Translations under genes and position numbers: made by a program | Part shown: positions 9,601-18,772 of the stretch, one piece after another | Position numbering within the stretch: position 1 is the stretch's first letter | Layout: each line of letters starts with the position of its first letter | From: Phaeoceros laevis | Taxonomy: Eukaryota > Anthocerotophyta > Anthocerotopsida > Notothyladales | NCBI GenBank assembly: GCA_049999765.1 | Contig: JBNGIQ010009553.1 | Coordinates: 238,662 to 259,320 of the forward strand | Direction: 5' to 3' | DNA length: 20,659 nucleotides | Notes under the pieces: model-generated | What the model saw: the letters and a program-made list of their open reading frames with translations, nothing else | Databases searched by the model: none | What the model was told of the DNA's origin: nothing

Positions 9601-11079
9601 AGCCAAGCAGCATCATCACCCTGGAGAAGAGAGCAGGAAGATATATCAGCGAAAGACAATCATGTCATTTTCAGCAAATAGAAAGCTGCACATTTTTAAT
9701 GGATGTGTAAAGAGAGAGAAACTTGACAAGTAAGGTGCAGATGGTGATATTGTGAGCTCCAAAGTCTATCCACGTCTGTTCTGATTGTATGTGGTGTCCA
9801 TTCGTGGTGACCTTATCTGCCAGGAAAGAGTAAACCCTGTAGAAATGCTGGTGGGGTCAAGCAAATTAGCCCAGGGACCGGTCGACCAGGGAGAAATCTC
9901 CAAATATCTGGCGAAGTGCATGAAACCATCAACTCTGCTCTAACCCTTTCACTTGCTGACTGCAATTTGCCAAGATAGAAGGTTTTCTCACCTTCTCGAC
10001 GGTCCCAAAGAATCATTAACCTTGCCCACAAAAGACCGGATCTCTGCAGGCAAGTTTGGTGTGTGCAATTCGAGTAGGGTAGACATGGCAGCTCTTGCGG
10101 CCGTAGATTGGATAAGATGAAGGAGTTTAGACCCATTCTTTAGCATCCTATACAGGATCTCCGAGACCGTGGCCTGCACTTGGAAGTCACCACATCTAGG
10201 AAGGACAAGTCGGAATAGTTTGTGACTGCACAGTGCCACACCTCATAGAGGATGAGCTATCTGCTACATCCACAGAGATCTTAAGCTCGAAACCAAGAAT
10301 GTAACGCCTTGCAATGCAAAAAAGGACCACAAGTCTACCAGTCGGGTGTACTGCGCAGAAATGCTTGCTGATTCCTGAGAGATTTGGTAATCAGGGCACA
10401 CAGGGCACCCGTGGCCACTCGTTGAAGTTCCACAGAATTAAATTTGAGAGGTGCAAGGGCCAGTACTCGGGGTATGATGTGCTCCCCAAAGACTTCGTTC
10501 CCTACAGCCGAACAAGAGGAGAGCAACCTCAGTGAGAAATCAGAGCAAAATTAGGGCCAAAGCCGCTTGAAAGCTATAGCAGGGACACATCAACTGCGAA
10601 CCTGCTAAAATTTTGCTGATGTCCAATATAAGGGAAAGGAGCTCTCGCACCGAGGTTGAAGTTTCTACTTTGCTGTAATCCTTCGACAGCAGGATGTCAT
10701 AAGTTCTGGCCAAAGCATGTTCCATGCCGCATTCGAGCAGTTTTTCCAGAAAGGCAGTTCGTGACCAGCTCCCGAGACACTTGAAGATCTGCAGCAGGAC
10801 TTTATGGTCCAATTTTTTGCAGAGCTCAGGCTGCAAAACCAGCTTCACTTATTTCAGCAGCCTGCAATGCACTGAAAAAGTCGGATTTCTGAAGCAAAGG
10901 GCATGTGGTTGCAACCACATTTCCTAAAAATGGACGGCCACGGACGGACTGCGTATACTGCATCCAGGACAAACCTCCGCCAGGTAGCTGATGATACTTC
11001 TGCATAGGTCTTCGGATGCTGGAGTGGCTGCACCAAGACCTACGCTTTGCAGAAATATCAAGTCCGGAACCCCGATCAT
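5564..11079 (-). CDS. SYCP2/ASY3-like meiotic chromosome axis protein
   Basis: Seventeen-exon model encoding at least 1,151 residues. Exons (minus): 11079-10975, 10830-10602, 10501-10339, 10225-9992, 9836-9728, 9620-9563, 9407-9343, 9188-9137, 9021-8957, 8874-7216, 7084-6976, 6652-6586, 6522-6328, 6225-6167, 6079-5945, 5795-5704, 5623-5564. All sixteen introns are GT-AG and all phases agree. Order: ARLR-like helical domain and SLD (residues ~1-345), HORMA-closure-like motif (~383-391), a ~530-residue disordered basic region in one large exon, a short acidic exon, then the coiled coil (~972-1151). SYCP2 (animals), Red1 (yeast) and ASY3 (plants) are filament-forming cores of the meiotic axis that recruit HORMA proteins; the same role is inferred. 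The weakest junction is donor CTT|GTCAAG at 9727. The 5' end is open: exon 1 may begin at the acceptor before 11091 with more exons upstream. A split into two genes is possible but less likely. Confidence 0.85.
8782..8808 (-). other. HORMA-domain closure-motif candidate
   Basis: The encoded peptide RKVSAGISI sits ~22 residues into the large exon, right after the SLD. It resembles the extreme N-terminal RKISIGV segment of Arabidopsis ASY3, which binds the HORMA protein ASY1. The closure motif of SYCP2 likewise directly follows its SLD. The expected role is docking of the ASY1/HORMAD homologue onto the axis. Confidence 0.6.
8957..11079 (-). other. N-terminal ARLR plus SLD module of the axis protein
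   Basis: Nine exons give 360 residues. Exons 1-4 are helical, like the armadillo-repeat-like domain of SYCP2. Landmarks that line up in order with the SYCP2 N-terminus are SEDLCRSIISYLAE, LLSLILDISKILAG then NEVFGEHIIPRVLAL, and CGDFQVQATVSEILYRM followed by a helix ending NDSLGPSRRVYSF. In SYCP2 the matching points are a GDYDLQ..EALCRM helix and a MLGDKRRVF boundary. Exons 5-9 match the Spt16M-like domain (SLD): TWIDFG (SYCP2 EFWIDFN), GDDAAWLVDIPYSKV, SEAYIEIAVDT and a last strand-helix VVIIYLKLQDLLTISDVI. The similarity was recognised by eye from the family pattern, not from a search. Domain length and order agree with SYCP2, where the two domains fill roughly the first 390 residues. Confidence 0.82.
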
Positions 11080-11093
11080 CTCGAGTAGTACCT

Positions 11094-11568
11094 ACAACTC
11101 ATAATTGTCGCGACCACTCATGAACAGGTTCAAATGCGGCAGTCCGGTGGCGCGTGGAGCTAGAGAAGCAGGAGTTATGGGGCCCATCGTCCTCACACTT
11201 CTTCATGTCAGCACTAGCAGCTCCGTGATGTCACTCACTAGACTAGCTGCACGAAAGCAATCGAATGAGAGAATTGCGGGAACATTGGGCACCGGGTGCA
11301 GGGGTGTCTTCTGTTCCCATGGGAACCCGGTGGCCGGTGGTTCAATTCCAGTATCGACCACGAAAGTCCGGAAGGCTGTAGCGGGGCCACGCCAGCCAAG
11401 CCAGAACGCAAGGCTACAGATCGCTCGCCGTTACCGGCCTCTTGCCCCGACAAAATCAGCAGACAATGTGGTTTCACTGATGAGGTAACACATCTGGAGG
11501 GACGATTTGCTGAGCCATTGGTCTGGGTGTAGGGAATTCCTAACTTTCTTGTGTGGTTTGTCGTTCCG
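11094..11568. promoter_or_regulatory. Shared 5' region between two divergent genes
   Basis: This is the interval between the mapped 5' exon of the minus-strand axis gene and the ATG of the plus-strand plastid-protein gene. It must hold the promoter of both, and possibly a short first exon of the axis gene. A minus-strand ATG in good context near 11518 (MAQQIVPPDV..) is one candidate, but no phase-consistent splice to 11091 was found. No TATA box stands out. Confidence 0.5.
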
Positions 11569-12343
11569 ATGGCAGCTACCCGCGGCTCCTGTGGTGCTCT
11601 ATTAGGATCGGGAATCAGCTCATTGTCCGTATCGCAATCATCTGCCTGTTCTCGATTTTCAATTCAGCAATCTGCTGGAAGAGCGCCGGTTGTGACAGTG
11701 AGAGCTGCCAAAGACAAGTCCTCGAAAGCTGAGGAGCCAAAGGAGGGCAAGACATCCTTGTTTACCGCTTTCACAGATGCCCTAGACTTCGCTTCTGTAA
11801 GGTCAGCTGAGGATGCGGAGCTGCTCGATGATGCACGAGCCGCTACTAAATCTGGAGAGAAAATGACTCGTGAGCAGGTACGCTAGTATGTGAAGGAGCT
11901 GAATTTGAGTCTCACTCCGGTGTTTGTTTCCCCGAGGTACGGCTTCGTAATGTCAAACAAATCTGTTTGCAGTATGGTGCCTTGAGGAGGAAAATTGGAG
12001 GAACATATCGGGACTTCTTCAAGGACTACGTGGAAGGTACGTGTGTTGTTACAGCTAGTTTTTGGTGTTGGCACTCCTGTGTTCTGGAGGATGCTGTGCT
12101 CAAGTGAGGACGCTCGGTGATTCACAGTTGTAGTGACTGGTCCCAAATTGTTGTTCTCCTTTCCGTTGTGCAGTGGATGGAGAATATGTGGATGAGGGAT
12201 GGGTGGATAAAACCTGCAAAGTGTGCAAGAAGAACACGTCAGGCTCTCCTAGAACAGTGGACAGGATGGGGAGATACGTTCACGTAGCATGCCAGGACAA
12301 CCAGAATTCAGGCAACTTCTTTACGCGTCTCTTCGGAAAATGA
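11569..12343 (+). CDS. Small plastid-targeted protein with Cys-X2-Cys motif
   Basis: Three exons (11569-11877, 11973-12036, 12174-12343) give 180 residues; introns are GT-AG and in phase. Residues 1 to ~45 are Ser/Ala/Arg rich without acidic residues and end near VTVRAA, a typical chloroplast transit peptide. The mature part has a charged Lys/Glu linker and a helical segment (SLFTAFTDALDFASVRSAEDAELLDD). A conserved-looking core follows: YGALRRKIGGTYRDFFKDYV, DEGWVDKTCKVCKK, MGRYVHVACQ and a final NFFTRLFGK. The CxxC plus later His and Cys could bind zinc or be redox-active. It looks like a conserved green-lineage plastid protein of unknown function; I cannot assign a named gene. The start is the ATG just before the transit peptide. 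It is divergently transcribed from the axis gene. Confidence 0.82.
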
Positions 12344-13157
12344 GAAATGCAGTCTGGGTAGGTAGACACTCTGCCTTTATATTCTGCGAATCCCACAGGC
12401 TCGTATGTCCTTGTATCTGTAGCACCGTAGCATCAATGTTCAACCTAGTGATTCATGCCATTCATCCGCTCCTACCAAATTTGCGAGTATGCCTGAACTC
12501 TGAAGCTTTACGAATAAGGTTCACTTGGAGGGAACCATCACTCCGAATGCTTCTTTGCTTCCAGGTAGGTCAAGTCGACAATGTATCGTTAGGTCGGGAT
12601 AGCGTTACGACTAACACTCGCGCATTTGGCTGTTGTTTCACGAATTATGGTGCTTGACTTATAAAACTAGTTACGACGCTAACGTGTTTTGTCCCGGTCA
12701 CTCGGTGACTCGAGTGGACCTGTCCAAAGTTCCAAACCGCAGAAAACATTCCCGGCCCGGCTGTAACGGGTGCAGGAACAGTTGTGAGCCAAGTTGTGAC
12801 CTAGTAACTTAATGAAAGATGTGTTGGACGTACTTTTCCGATCCAGTTCCGGTTATCAAAGCCCCAATGGCCGTTGAAGGGCTACGTGGAAAGTACGTGT
12901 GTTTGTCCGCAACTTCGATTCAAACATCATATAGTACCATATTATCTTCATACATTCTTACCTTAGTTTATCTCCAGGGAAAAAATAGGATGAGGATAGG
13001 ATGTGGTCACGGCCCATCCCCATTGGAGAGAGAGAGCGAGAGAGACTTGCTTTTGCACGCTTACCCTTCCATGTACTTCAGGACTTTTTGGGTCAAGCAT
13101 AGCCTATATAATGGGAGTCCTGCAAGGAGCAAGGCACATTCCGTGCACAATCCCTTG
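12344..13157. other. Intergenic DNA, no gene supported
   Basis: The 3' side of the plastid-protein gene and flanking DNA. The open frames at 12289-12657 and 12819-13289 show no recognisable domain or codon pattern. A short GA-rich tract (GAGAGAGAGCGAGAGAGA) lies at about 13025. Confidence 0.5.
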
Positions 13158-13452
13158 GAGTGCGGCCTTGGGCTTTGCCACAAGAGCTCCTCCTTGTTTC
13201 TTCTTATTAGGAGTGTAGCCTTGGGCTCTGCCACAAGAGCTCCTCCTTGTTTCTTATTAGGAGTGTTTTGGGCTTCCTTTGCCCCATAGCTCCTCCGGTC
13301 ATTTGTGTGCTTCCTGATTGGTGATCTAGAAGTAGGAGTGTTGCCTTGGGCTTTGTTTGCCAAGAGCTCCTCCCGGCTTGCTTGCACCCTTATCACCTGT
13401 GATGCACTAGAAGTGTGAGTGAGGCTTTGGCCTTGCCCCACGAGCTCCTCAT
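13158..13452. repeat. Degenerate 50-75-bp tandem repeat
   Basis: About five units share the pattern GCCTTGGGCTTTGCC..AAGAGCTCCTCC..TTAGGAGTG. The first two are ~50 bp and very similar; later ones are longer and more diverged, with inserts. Confidence 0.85.
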
Positions 13453-13834
13453 GTCTTCTGCCTTTGGAGCTTTTGTGTTTTAGTTGAAATTATGCTAATG
13501 GCCTACTATGGTGTACTATTTGCGCAAACGCGCGAAAATATGGAATGCGCCATTTCGGACAGCGAACGTGTCCTAAATGCTCAAAGCCGTACGAAAACGG
13601 GAACCGGTGAACGGTGCGTGGGCAGATCGAATACCCGGCGGTTCCTGGTGTACTGGATGCGCAAAACGGAAAACACGAACTGCCGACCAACGTGGCAAAA
13701 CAGAGAGTGACATGGGTTGCTAGCTGGACCTCGGGTTAACCCATAACCCAGAGGCCGGAGGAGGAGGGGTGAACGCCGGTGGAGGAAATCACCGTGGAGG
13801 TAGAGCTTGGTTGGAACTTGGATATGGTTCGATG

Positions 13835-14223
13835 AGATATGCCCAGATCAGCGAACACAATCTGCCAGCGGAGCTCTGGCCGGATAATGTGACAGTGGAT
13901 TGTATGCGTTGCCTTATGGTAGCTCTTTTGCTGGAAGATATGCAAACGGGCCTGCAAGGTCTTCTCCTTTTGGAGGCGGCTCTGGAGGAAATTATGATGG
14001 CGGCAGTGCTCCTGGATTCCTGTTCGTGTTAGACACATGTCAGGCACCTGAGGATTTGGACCATTTGAAGAACGCCATTACACAACTGTTGTCACTTCTG
14101 CCTGAAAATGCTCTCGTGGGACTTGTCTCGTTCGGCACAATGGTCCATGTGCATGAGCTAGGTTACGTTGACTGCTCTAAGGCTTTTGTTTTCCGGGATG
14201 AGAAGGAGCACACGGCTCAGCAG
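13835..14223 (+). pseudogene. SEC23 fragment, frameshifted
   Basis: One exon-like stretch matches the piece of the COPII coat protein SEC23 that runs from after the zinc finger into the trunk domain. The first part reads YAQISEHNLPAELWPDNVTV. The frame then shifts near 13899-13901 to YALPYGSS, a Gly/Ser-rich linker, GFLFVLDTCQAPEDLDHL, LSLLPENALVGLVSFGTM and HVHELGYVDCSKAFVFR. It ends at a good donor (CAG|GTATTT). The family normally continues for ~650 residues in both directions, but no zinc finger is seen upstream and no further trunk, helical or gelsolin exon downstream. The frameshift and missing exons mark it as a gene fragment. Retention of a splice site argues for a DNA-level rather than an mRNA-derived copy. 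Confidence 0.8.
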
Positions 14224-14653
14224 GTATTTGACCCTCTTTGGCAGCTCTGGCCTGCAACATTGCCTCAATAGTTTCCCTTTTGGCTGGAAATTGTGTCTCA
14301 TGTTGCGTATCTCACGGTGCATGCAATTGCTAGCATCCTGAAAACTTTGGAGTAGGAAGTTTGATTTTAGCATATGCGAATCCTGGTCTGAGATCCTAGC
14401 ACTGCTGAAAAGTTCGTTGCCTGTTGAGCGGAATACACTTATGACTGTATGGTTTTATATATAGCCCTCAATTGTTGTGTAAGGGTTGTGTCTTGCACAG
14501 GATAGAAAGAGCACAGGAAGGGCGTTCGCAGCAGCTTGAGATCTGTATGGTTCTTTCCTGTGTCACCGTAGGCTTTGGTAACTTATTTTCATTTTGCACA
14601 TGCATTGTGCGAGGCAACAAGTTGTGAACTTGTCAGCTTATCTCTTGGTTCAG

Positions 14654-15030
14654 ATGCAGGACGGTTCAAGCTGCTCATTTGAAGTTGTGATCTCTACATA
14701 CGAGCTAGTCATGGTAGATTCTGAATTCCTCTCCTCCATACACTGGGGGTATCTCATTGTAGATAAGGCTCAGCGCCTGAAGAATTCCTCGAGTGTAAAC
14801 ATCCTCAACCCTTTGTAGGATAAGCTGCAACGTCACAATGCCTTGAACTTGAAGTTTTACTATGCCTGTGGGCCATGAGTTACAGGTTTTGTTTAAGACC
14901 TTGGAGGAAAAGTTTCAGATATCGAGAAGGCTACTTCTTACAGGAACTCCGATACAGAATAACATATCTGAGCCTTGCCATATTCAACAACTTAGAGCTA
15001 TTTGTGAACTTTTTCAATCCAGGTCTGAAG
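14654..15030 (+). pseudogene. SNF2-family helicase fragment, degenerate
   Basis: Two exons of a SNF2 ATPase are recognisable. The first (14654-14794) reads FEVVISTYELVM, IHWGYLIVDKAQRLKN; the second (from 14886) reads LFKTLEEKFQISRRLLLTGTPIQNN, with donor AGT|GTAAAC and acceptor TTACAG joining them in phase. They correspond to helicase motifs II and III of the CHD1L/ALC1-type branch. Motif II should be DEAH or DEAQ, but here Glu is Lys, which would abolish ATP hydrolysis. After motif III the frame shifts near 14972 to LAIFNNLELFVNFFNPG. The nucleotide-binding motif I and all C-terminal helicase motifs are absent. An assembly gap follows at 15076. Confidence 0.75.
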
Positions 15031-15075
15031 GATGGAGCAGGTGCGTATAAATTGACCAAATTCTTGCAAAAAAAT

Positions 15076-15085
15076 NNNNNNNNNN
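15076..15085. other. Assembly gap (10 N)
   Basis: Ten Ns lie just after the SNF2 fragment. Continuity across this point is not proven. Confidence 1.
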
Positions 15086-15329
15086 TGTACCTTCCACCTG
15101 AGCCAACAATCATAAAAAACTCCTTTGGCCACTTCCTAAGGGGGTTGCGCCACCTTTTAGGGGTTGCGCTCCACCTCCTCTTGGCACGCACGCCTCCCAA
15201 GAGCACCTGCACCTCTCTTGGAGGCCGCGCCACACCACCTGCTCTAAGCGCCACCCTATCTGCTGCCAAGAGAACATAAAATAATGGGAGAGAGAGGGAG
15301 AGGAGAAGAGGATAAGAGTGGGGGGATTA

Positions 15330-15354
15330 GAGTACTCGTACCCCATCGGTTAAC
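15330..15354 (+). repeat. Left terminal inverted repeat
   Basis: 25 bp beginning GAGTACTCGTACCCCATCGG. It pairs with the right repeat at 23 of 25 positions and is preceded by TA. Confidence 0.9.
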
Positions 15355-15433
15355 TTGCCCCCTATCGGTTAACCGTTTTTTACGGCGATTCTACAGAAAC
15401 GGCTGCGTTTCTTTGCACACATGAATCTGCTAA

Positions 15434-17661
15434 AATCCGCCTGAGTCAGGTGCACCCACGACAAGAAAAACTAAGGCTGCAAGAGGCAGTAAACAGCACA
15501 GGGCGACAGCGCCGTCATGGAGCAAGCACGATTTGGAGGCTGCCTTGGCGGACGTGACTGAAGGCGTGCTGAATTGCAGGCAGGCATCACAGGTGCACCA
15601 GGTCCCCTACACCACTCTGTATTCATGGCTCCATGGCAAGCGTAGCTCTCACAGACATGGAAAAACAGTATTGTTAGCAACTGAGGAAAAGATCTGTGCA
15701 CTTTCATACTGACCATGTCTGATCTCAGCCGTGCTCTAACACTGCCCATAGTGAAGGCCAAGGTCAGTACAATAGTCAAGGATGGACGGGAACATCCTTT
15801 CCGTGAGTTGGCGAATGGAGAAGCCATTCCTGGCCGCAGCTGGCATCGAGGATTCCTGGATAGACACTGGCAAACTCTCTCAGAACGGATGGATCAGCGA
15901 ATGCAGCCAGTGCGCAGCAGAGCTGTCAACAAATTCATATGCCAACTGTTCTACGAAAATCTGATGCAAGCTCATGCAACTGAGGGGCCGTTCCCACCTG
16001 AACGCATATGGAACGCCGATGAAACAGGTTTCCAGGTTGGCAAAAACGGGCCTACCAAGGTGTTGGCTAGGAGAGGAAGCAAGCAAGTAAACACTGCTAC
16101 AGCAGACAATAGGTTGGGCCTAACATACCTTGCTTGTGTCAATGCCGCTGGGGGCAAGCTGCCTGGCTTGTATTTGTTCAGAGGTAAGAGGAAGCCTTCG
16201 AAAAAGAATCCTATGAAGTACTGCGAAGAACCTAGTGTTGCTTTTTTCATGACCAAGAATGCGTACATGACTGAGTCCACTTGGAAGAAGTGGCTGGTGT
16301 TTTTTGCAGAGAACGTACCTGGTGGCATATCAACAGAAAGGAAGCACCTGCTGGTCATTGACCAGTGCAAGGTGCATATGTCCCTGGAAGTGGCAAAGCA
16401 ATGCACTGACATGGGTTTTGTCATTGTCCTCCTCCCAGCTCACACCAGCCATGTCCTGCAGCCGTTGGATGTGGGTTGTTTCCACAGTGCAAAAGATGCC
16501 TTCAGGAAGCATGAAATGGAGTACCTGTTCCAGTCAGGCAGAACAACCATAAAACGTCAGCAGCTCTGCAAAATGGTGTCATGGGCAGTTGCAGCAGGGC
16601 TGACTCCAGCCAACATCAAGGGTGGGTTTAAGGGATCTGGCATCTGGCCTATTGACACCACTGCCATGGACAAGCATTATGTAGGCAGCAGACCTTTCCA
16701 TCGACCTGGATAGGCCCGTAGTGCGGCTGGAGAGAATCTGGAAGCACAGACGGCAGCAGAACCTTGTAGTGAGGAAGCAATACACATGGCAGTAGGACAG
16801 AATGAGGATGATATACAAGCAGACACGGCAGGGTTTCCAGCAGCAGGCAATGAGGCCATGGCAGCTTACTTCGAGGAGCAGGAGCACTGGAATTGGATGG
16901 ATGCGCAGGAGAGAGGCCTGGACACGGCAATGGAGGAGCAGCCCAGCTTTTTGTCACTTCTGCATGCTGGAAGTCCCACAGGGCGGCTGGACGAGGATGC
17001 AAACCCAGAAGAGATGGCAGCCGACGGGCCAGTGCTGCTAGACTTGGATGTGGAGACAGGCACGCCGGCAGCCGGCGCAGATGAGGAACAGCAGCTGCCC
17101 GTGGATTCTGTCTTGACCGACAGCCTGCAGCCTGCATACAGCACAGAACGCTTGAGTTAGATCCTTGCCATCCCAAGCTTCAACAAAAACAACAAGAAGA
17201 GGAAACGGCAGCAGCAGCACTTGGGCCATAGCAAAATCATGACATCTGCAACATGGATAGCTGAGAAGGAGGCTGAGGAGAGGGAGAAAGCAAAAAAAGT
17301 GGCAGCCGTTGCAGCCAGGAAAGCGGCAGCGGCAGCCAAAAAGGAAGCAGCGGCGGCTGCTAGAGATGCGAAAAAAAAAGCAGCAGCTGACGCTAAGGCA
17401 GCTGCACAACTGTACGAGCTGCAGGGCCGGCAAATGCGACGACTACTGTGGCCGGCAAAGGGAGAGGGGGCGCATCCCGAGCGCCTCATCCTCCTCTCGA
17501 ATTTGCTGCCCCTGCAGTCTTGCAGCCGTGACCCAGCAGCAGCAAAAGAAGCCCGACAGCTTCGGTTGCAGGCACAGCGAATGCGGAGGGTGATGAGGGA
17601 CGCCACGACCAGCGCCCCTGAGCAGATTGCAGGCCAGGCCATGGCGGCCGATGCCGTGTGA
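15434..17661 (+). pseudogene. pogo-type DDE transposase with frameshift and two TAG codons
   Basis: 15434-15712 encodes a pipsqueak-type helix-turn-helix (WSKHDLEAALADVTEG, then RQASQVHQVPYTTLYSWL). It hits TGA at 15710; losing one base there explains the shift into the next frame, which starts MSDLSRALTLP at 15715. Then come a CENP-B/Tc5-like HTH and the DDE_1 core: WNADETGF (first Asp), LLVIDQCKVH (second) and HVLQPLDVGCF (third), DD35D spacing between the last two. The frame reaches TAG at 16711, continues open through an acidic region to TAG at 17158, and continues in the same frame through HSKIMTSATWIAEKEAEE and a long Lys/Ala coiled segment to TGA at 17659. That basic tail is common in pogo-like transposases, so the full protein was about 740 residues. 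No in-frame ATG is seen before the first HTH. Confidence 0.88.
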
Positions 17662-17807
17662 TCCTAGGTCTCGACGGTCAAGCAGGTAAGGGCGGGGTCT
17701 GAGGGCGCCATGGACCAGGGCACGGACGCCCAGAGCTGAATTTGGCCGTTATCTGACAGATGTCCTACCCGCAAGTAGGACAATAGCGTCGACCACACAT
17801 TTGCTTT

Positions 17808-17960
17808 TTAACCGCATGTAGGACGGTAGTTCGTGCCGGAGGTGCATGGATTAACCGCATGTAGACCGATAGTTCGTGCCCGAGGTGCGAAAGTTAACCG
17901 CATGTAGACCGATAGTTCGTGCCCGCGTTGCGAAAGTTAACCGCATCTGGACCAATAGCA
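17808..17960. repeat. 43-bp tandem repeat inside the transposon
   Basis: TTAACCGCAT starts at 17808, 17851, 17894 and 17937, an exact 43-bp period with three full units and a partial fourth. The conserved inner part is GTAGACCGATAGTTCGTGCC. The unit shares TTAACCG with the transposon ends, so these could be subterminal transposase-binding sites. Confidence 0.9.
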
Positions 17961-18135
17961 GCCGCACCTACTAGAGTTTCTTTCGAAAATGCGTTTCTTG
18001 CACTATTGGAGCGATTCTTAGGGAATTTTTGTCTGAAAATTCAGAAATAGGCGGGTTGCCCCAGATTACATATGTCCTGTAAATTTTACAATTTTCCATG
18101 CAGATATCAATATTTTATGAATATAGTCCCTTAAC

Positions 18136-18160
18136 GTTAACCGTTGGGGTACAAGTACTC
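18136..18160 (-). repeat. Right terminal inverted repeat
   Basis: The reverse complement begins GAGTACTTGTACCCCAACGG. TA follows immediately at 18161-18162. Confidence 0.9.
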
Positions 18161-18162
18161 TA

Positions 18163-18657
18163 GGAAAAAGGAAAAAGTGATTTTAGGCATTTCCCCCCAT
18201 CATGCCATGCCAAACCCTCCTCCAAACCAAACCCTTGCCACGTCATCATGGCCATGGCCATGGCCATGGCTACAAACCCTTGTGGCCACCAAACCCCAAT
18301 ACCAAACCCCAATCCATGCATGCCATGCCCCCATGGCCATGCCATGGGGTAGGGTTAGTTAGGAAGGGTAAAAACGCCTTACTGCGAGGTAAACTAAGGT
18401 AACTAAATTAACCATGGTTAGTCAAAACCCTAATCCTAGTTAGTTAACCTAACCAGAGTTAATTAACTCAACCAGGGTTAGTTAACCTAACCCTCGGGTT
18501 AACTAACTAACTTGGGTTAACTAGCCTAACCTCGATTAAACCATGAGTTAAGTAGTTAAATCTAAAGGACCTTATTTTGCAATCAAAACAAATCCATTTT
18601 GGAAAAAGAAAAAGGGAAAATAGAGAGGAAAGAAAGGTCTACCTCCCTACGCAGTTA
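18163..18657. repeat. CATGGC microsatellite and telomere-like GGTTA/TAACC tract
   Basis: 18246-18270 is a (CATGGC)n run and 18310-18350 a degenerate CATGCC tract. From 18350 to 18545 the DNA is dominated by interspersed TTAGTTAACC, CTAACC and GGGTTA words in both orientations. No gene is visible. Confidence 0.75.
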
Positions 18658-18757
18658 NNNNNNNNNNNNNNNNNNNNNNNNNNNNNNNNNNNNNNNNNNN
18701 NNNNNNNNNNNNNNNNNNNNNNNNNNNNNNNNNNNNNNNNNNNNNNNNNNNNNNNNN
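18658..18757. other. Assembly gap (100 N)
   Basis: Exactly 100 Ns, probably a placeholder for unknown length. Sequence on the two sides need not be adjacent in the genome. Confidence 1.
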
Positions 18758-18772
18758 GCTATGATACCATGC

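Larger units (their letters stand above)
15330..18160 (+). mobile_element. pogo-like DNA transposon, full-length but inactive
   Basis: A ~2.83-kb element. The left end (15330-15354) and right end (18136-18160) are inverted repeats of 25 bp with two mismatches, outer sequence GAGTACT[CT]GTACCCC. It is flanked on both sides by TA (15328-15329 and 18161-18162), the target duplication expected of the Tc1/mariner-pogo superfamily. Inside is one plus-strand transposase gene, broken by a frameshift and two stops, plus a subterminal tandem repeat. A second GGTTAAC block lies ~20 bp inside the left end (near 15364). Confidence 0.88.

Noticed and set aside
8957-11079. A separate SYCP2-like gene upstream of an ASY3-like gene
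   Set aside because: Exon 8 ends in phase 1, exon 9 takes it up, and exon 9 joins exon 10 in phase 0. No stop or spacing is seen between them, and domain order fits SYCP2. It is kept as the main alternative, not adopted.
16649-17642. Minus-strand ORFs of 130-175 codons
   Set aside because: Antisense to the GC-rich, Ala/Lys-rich transposase tail; composition explains the open frames.
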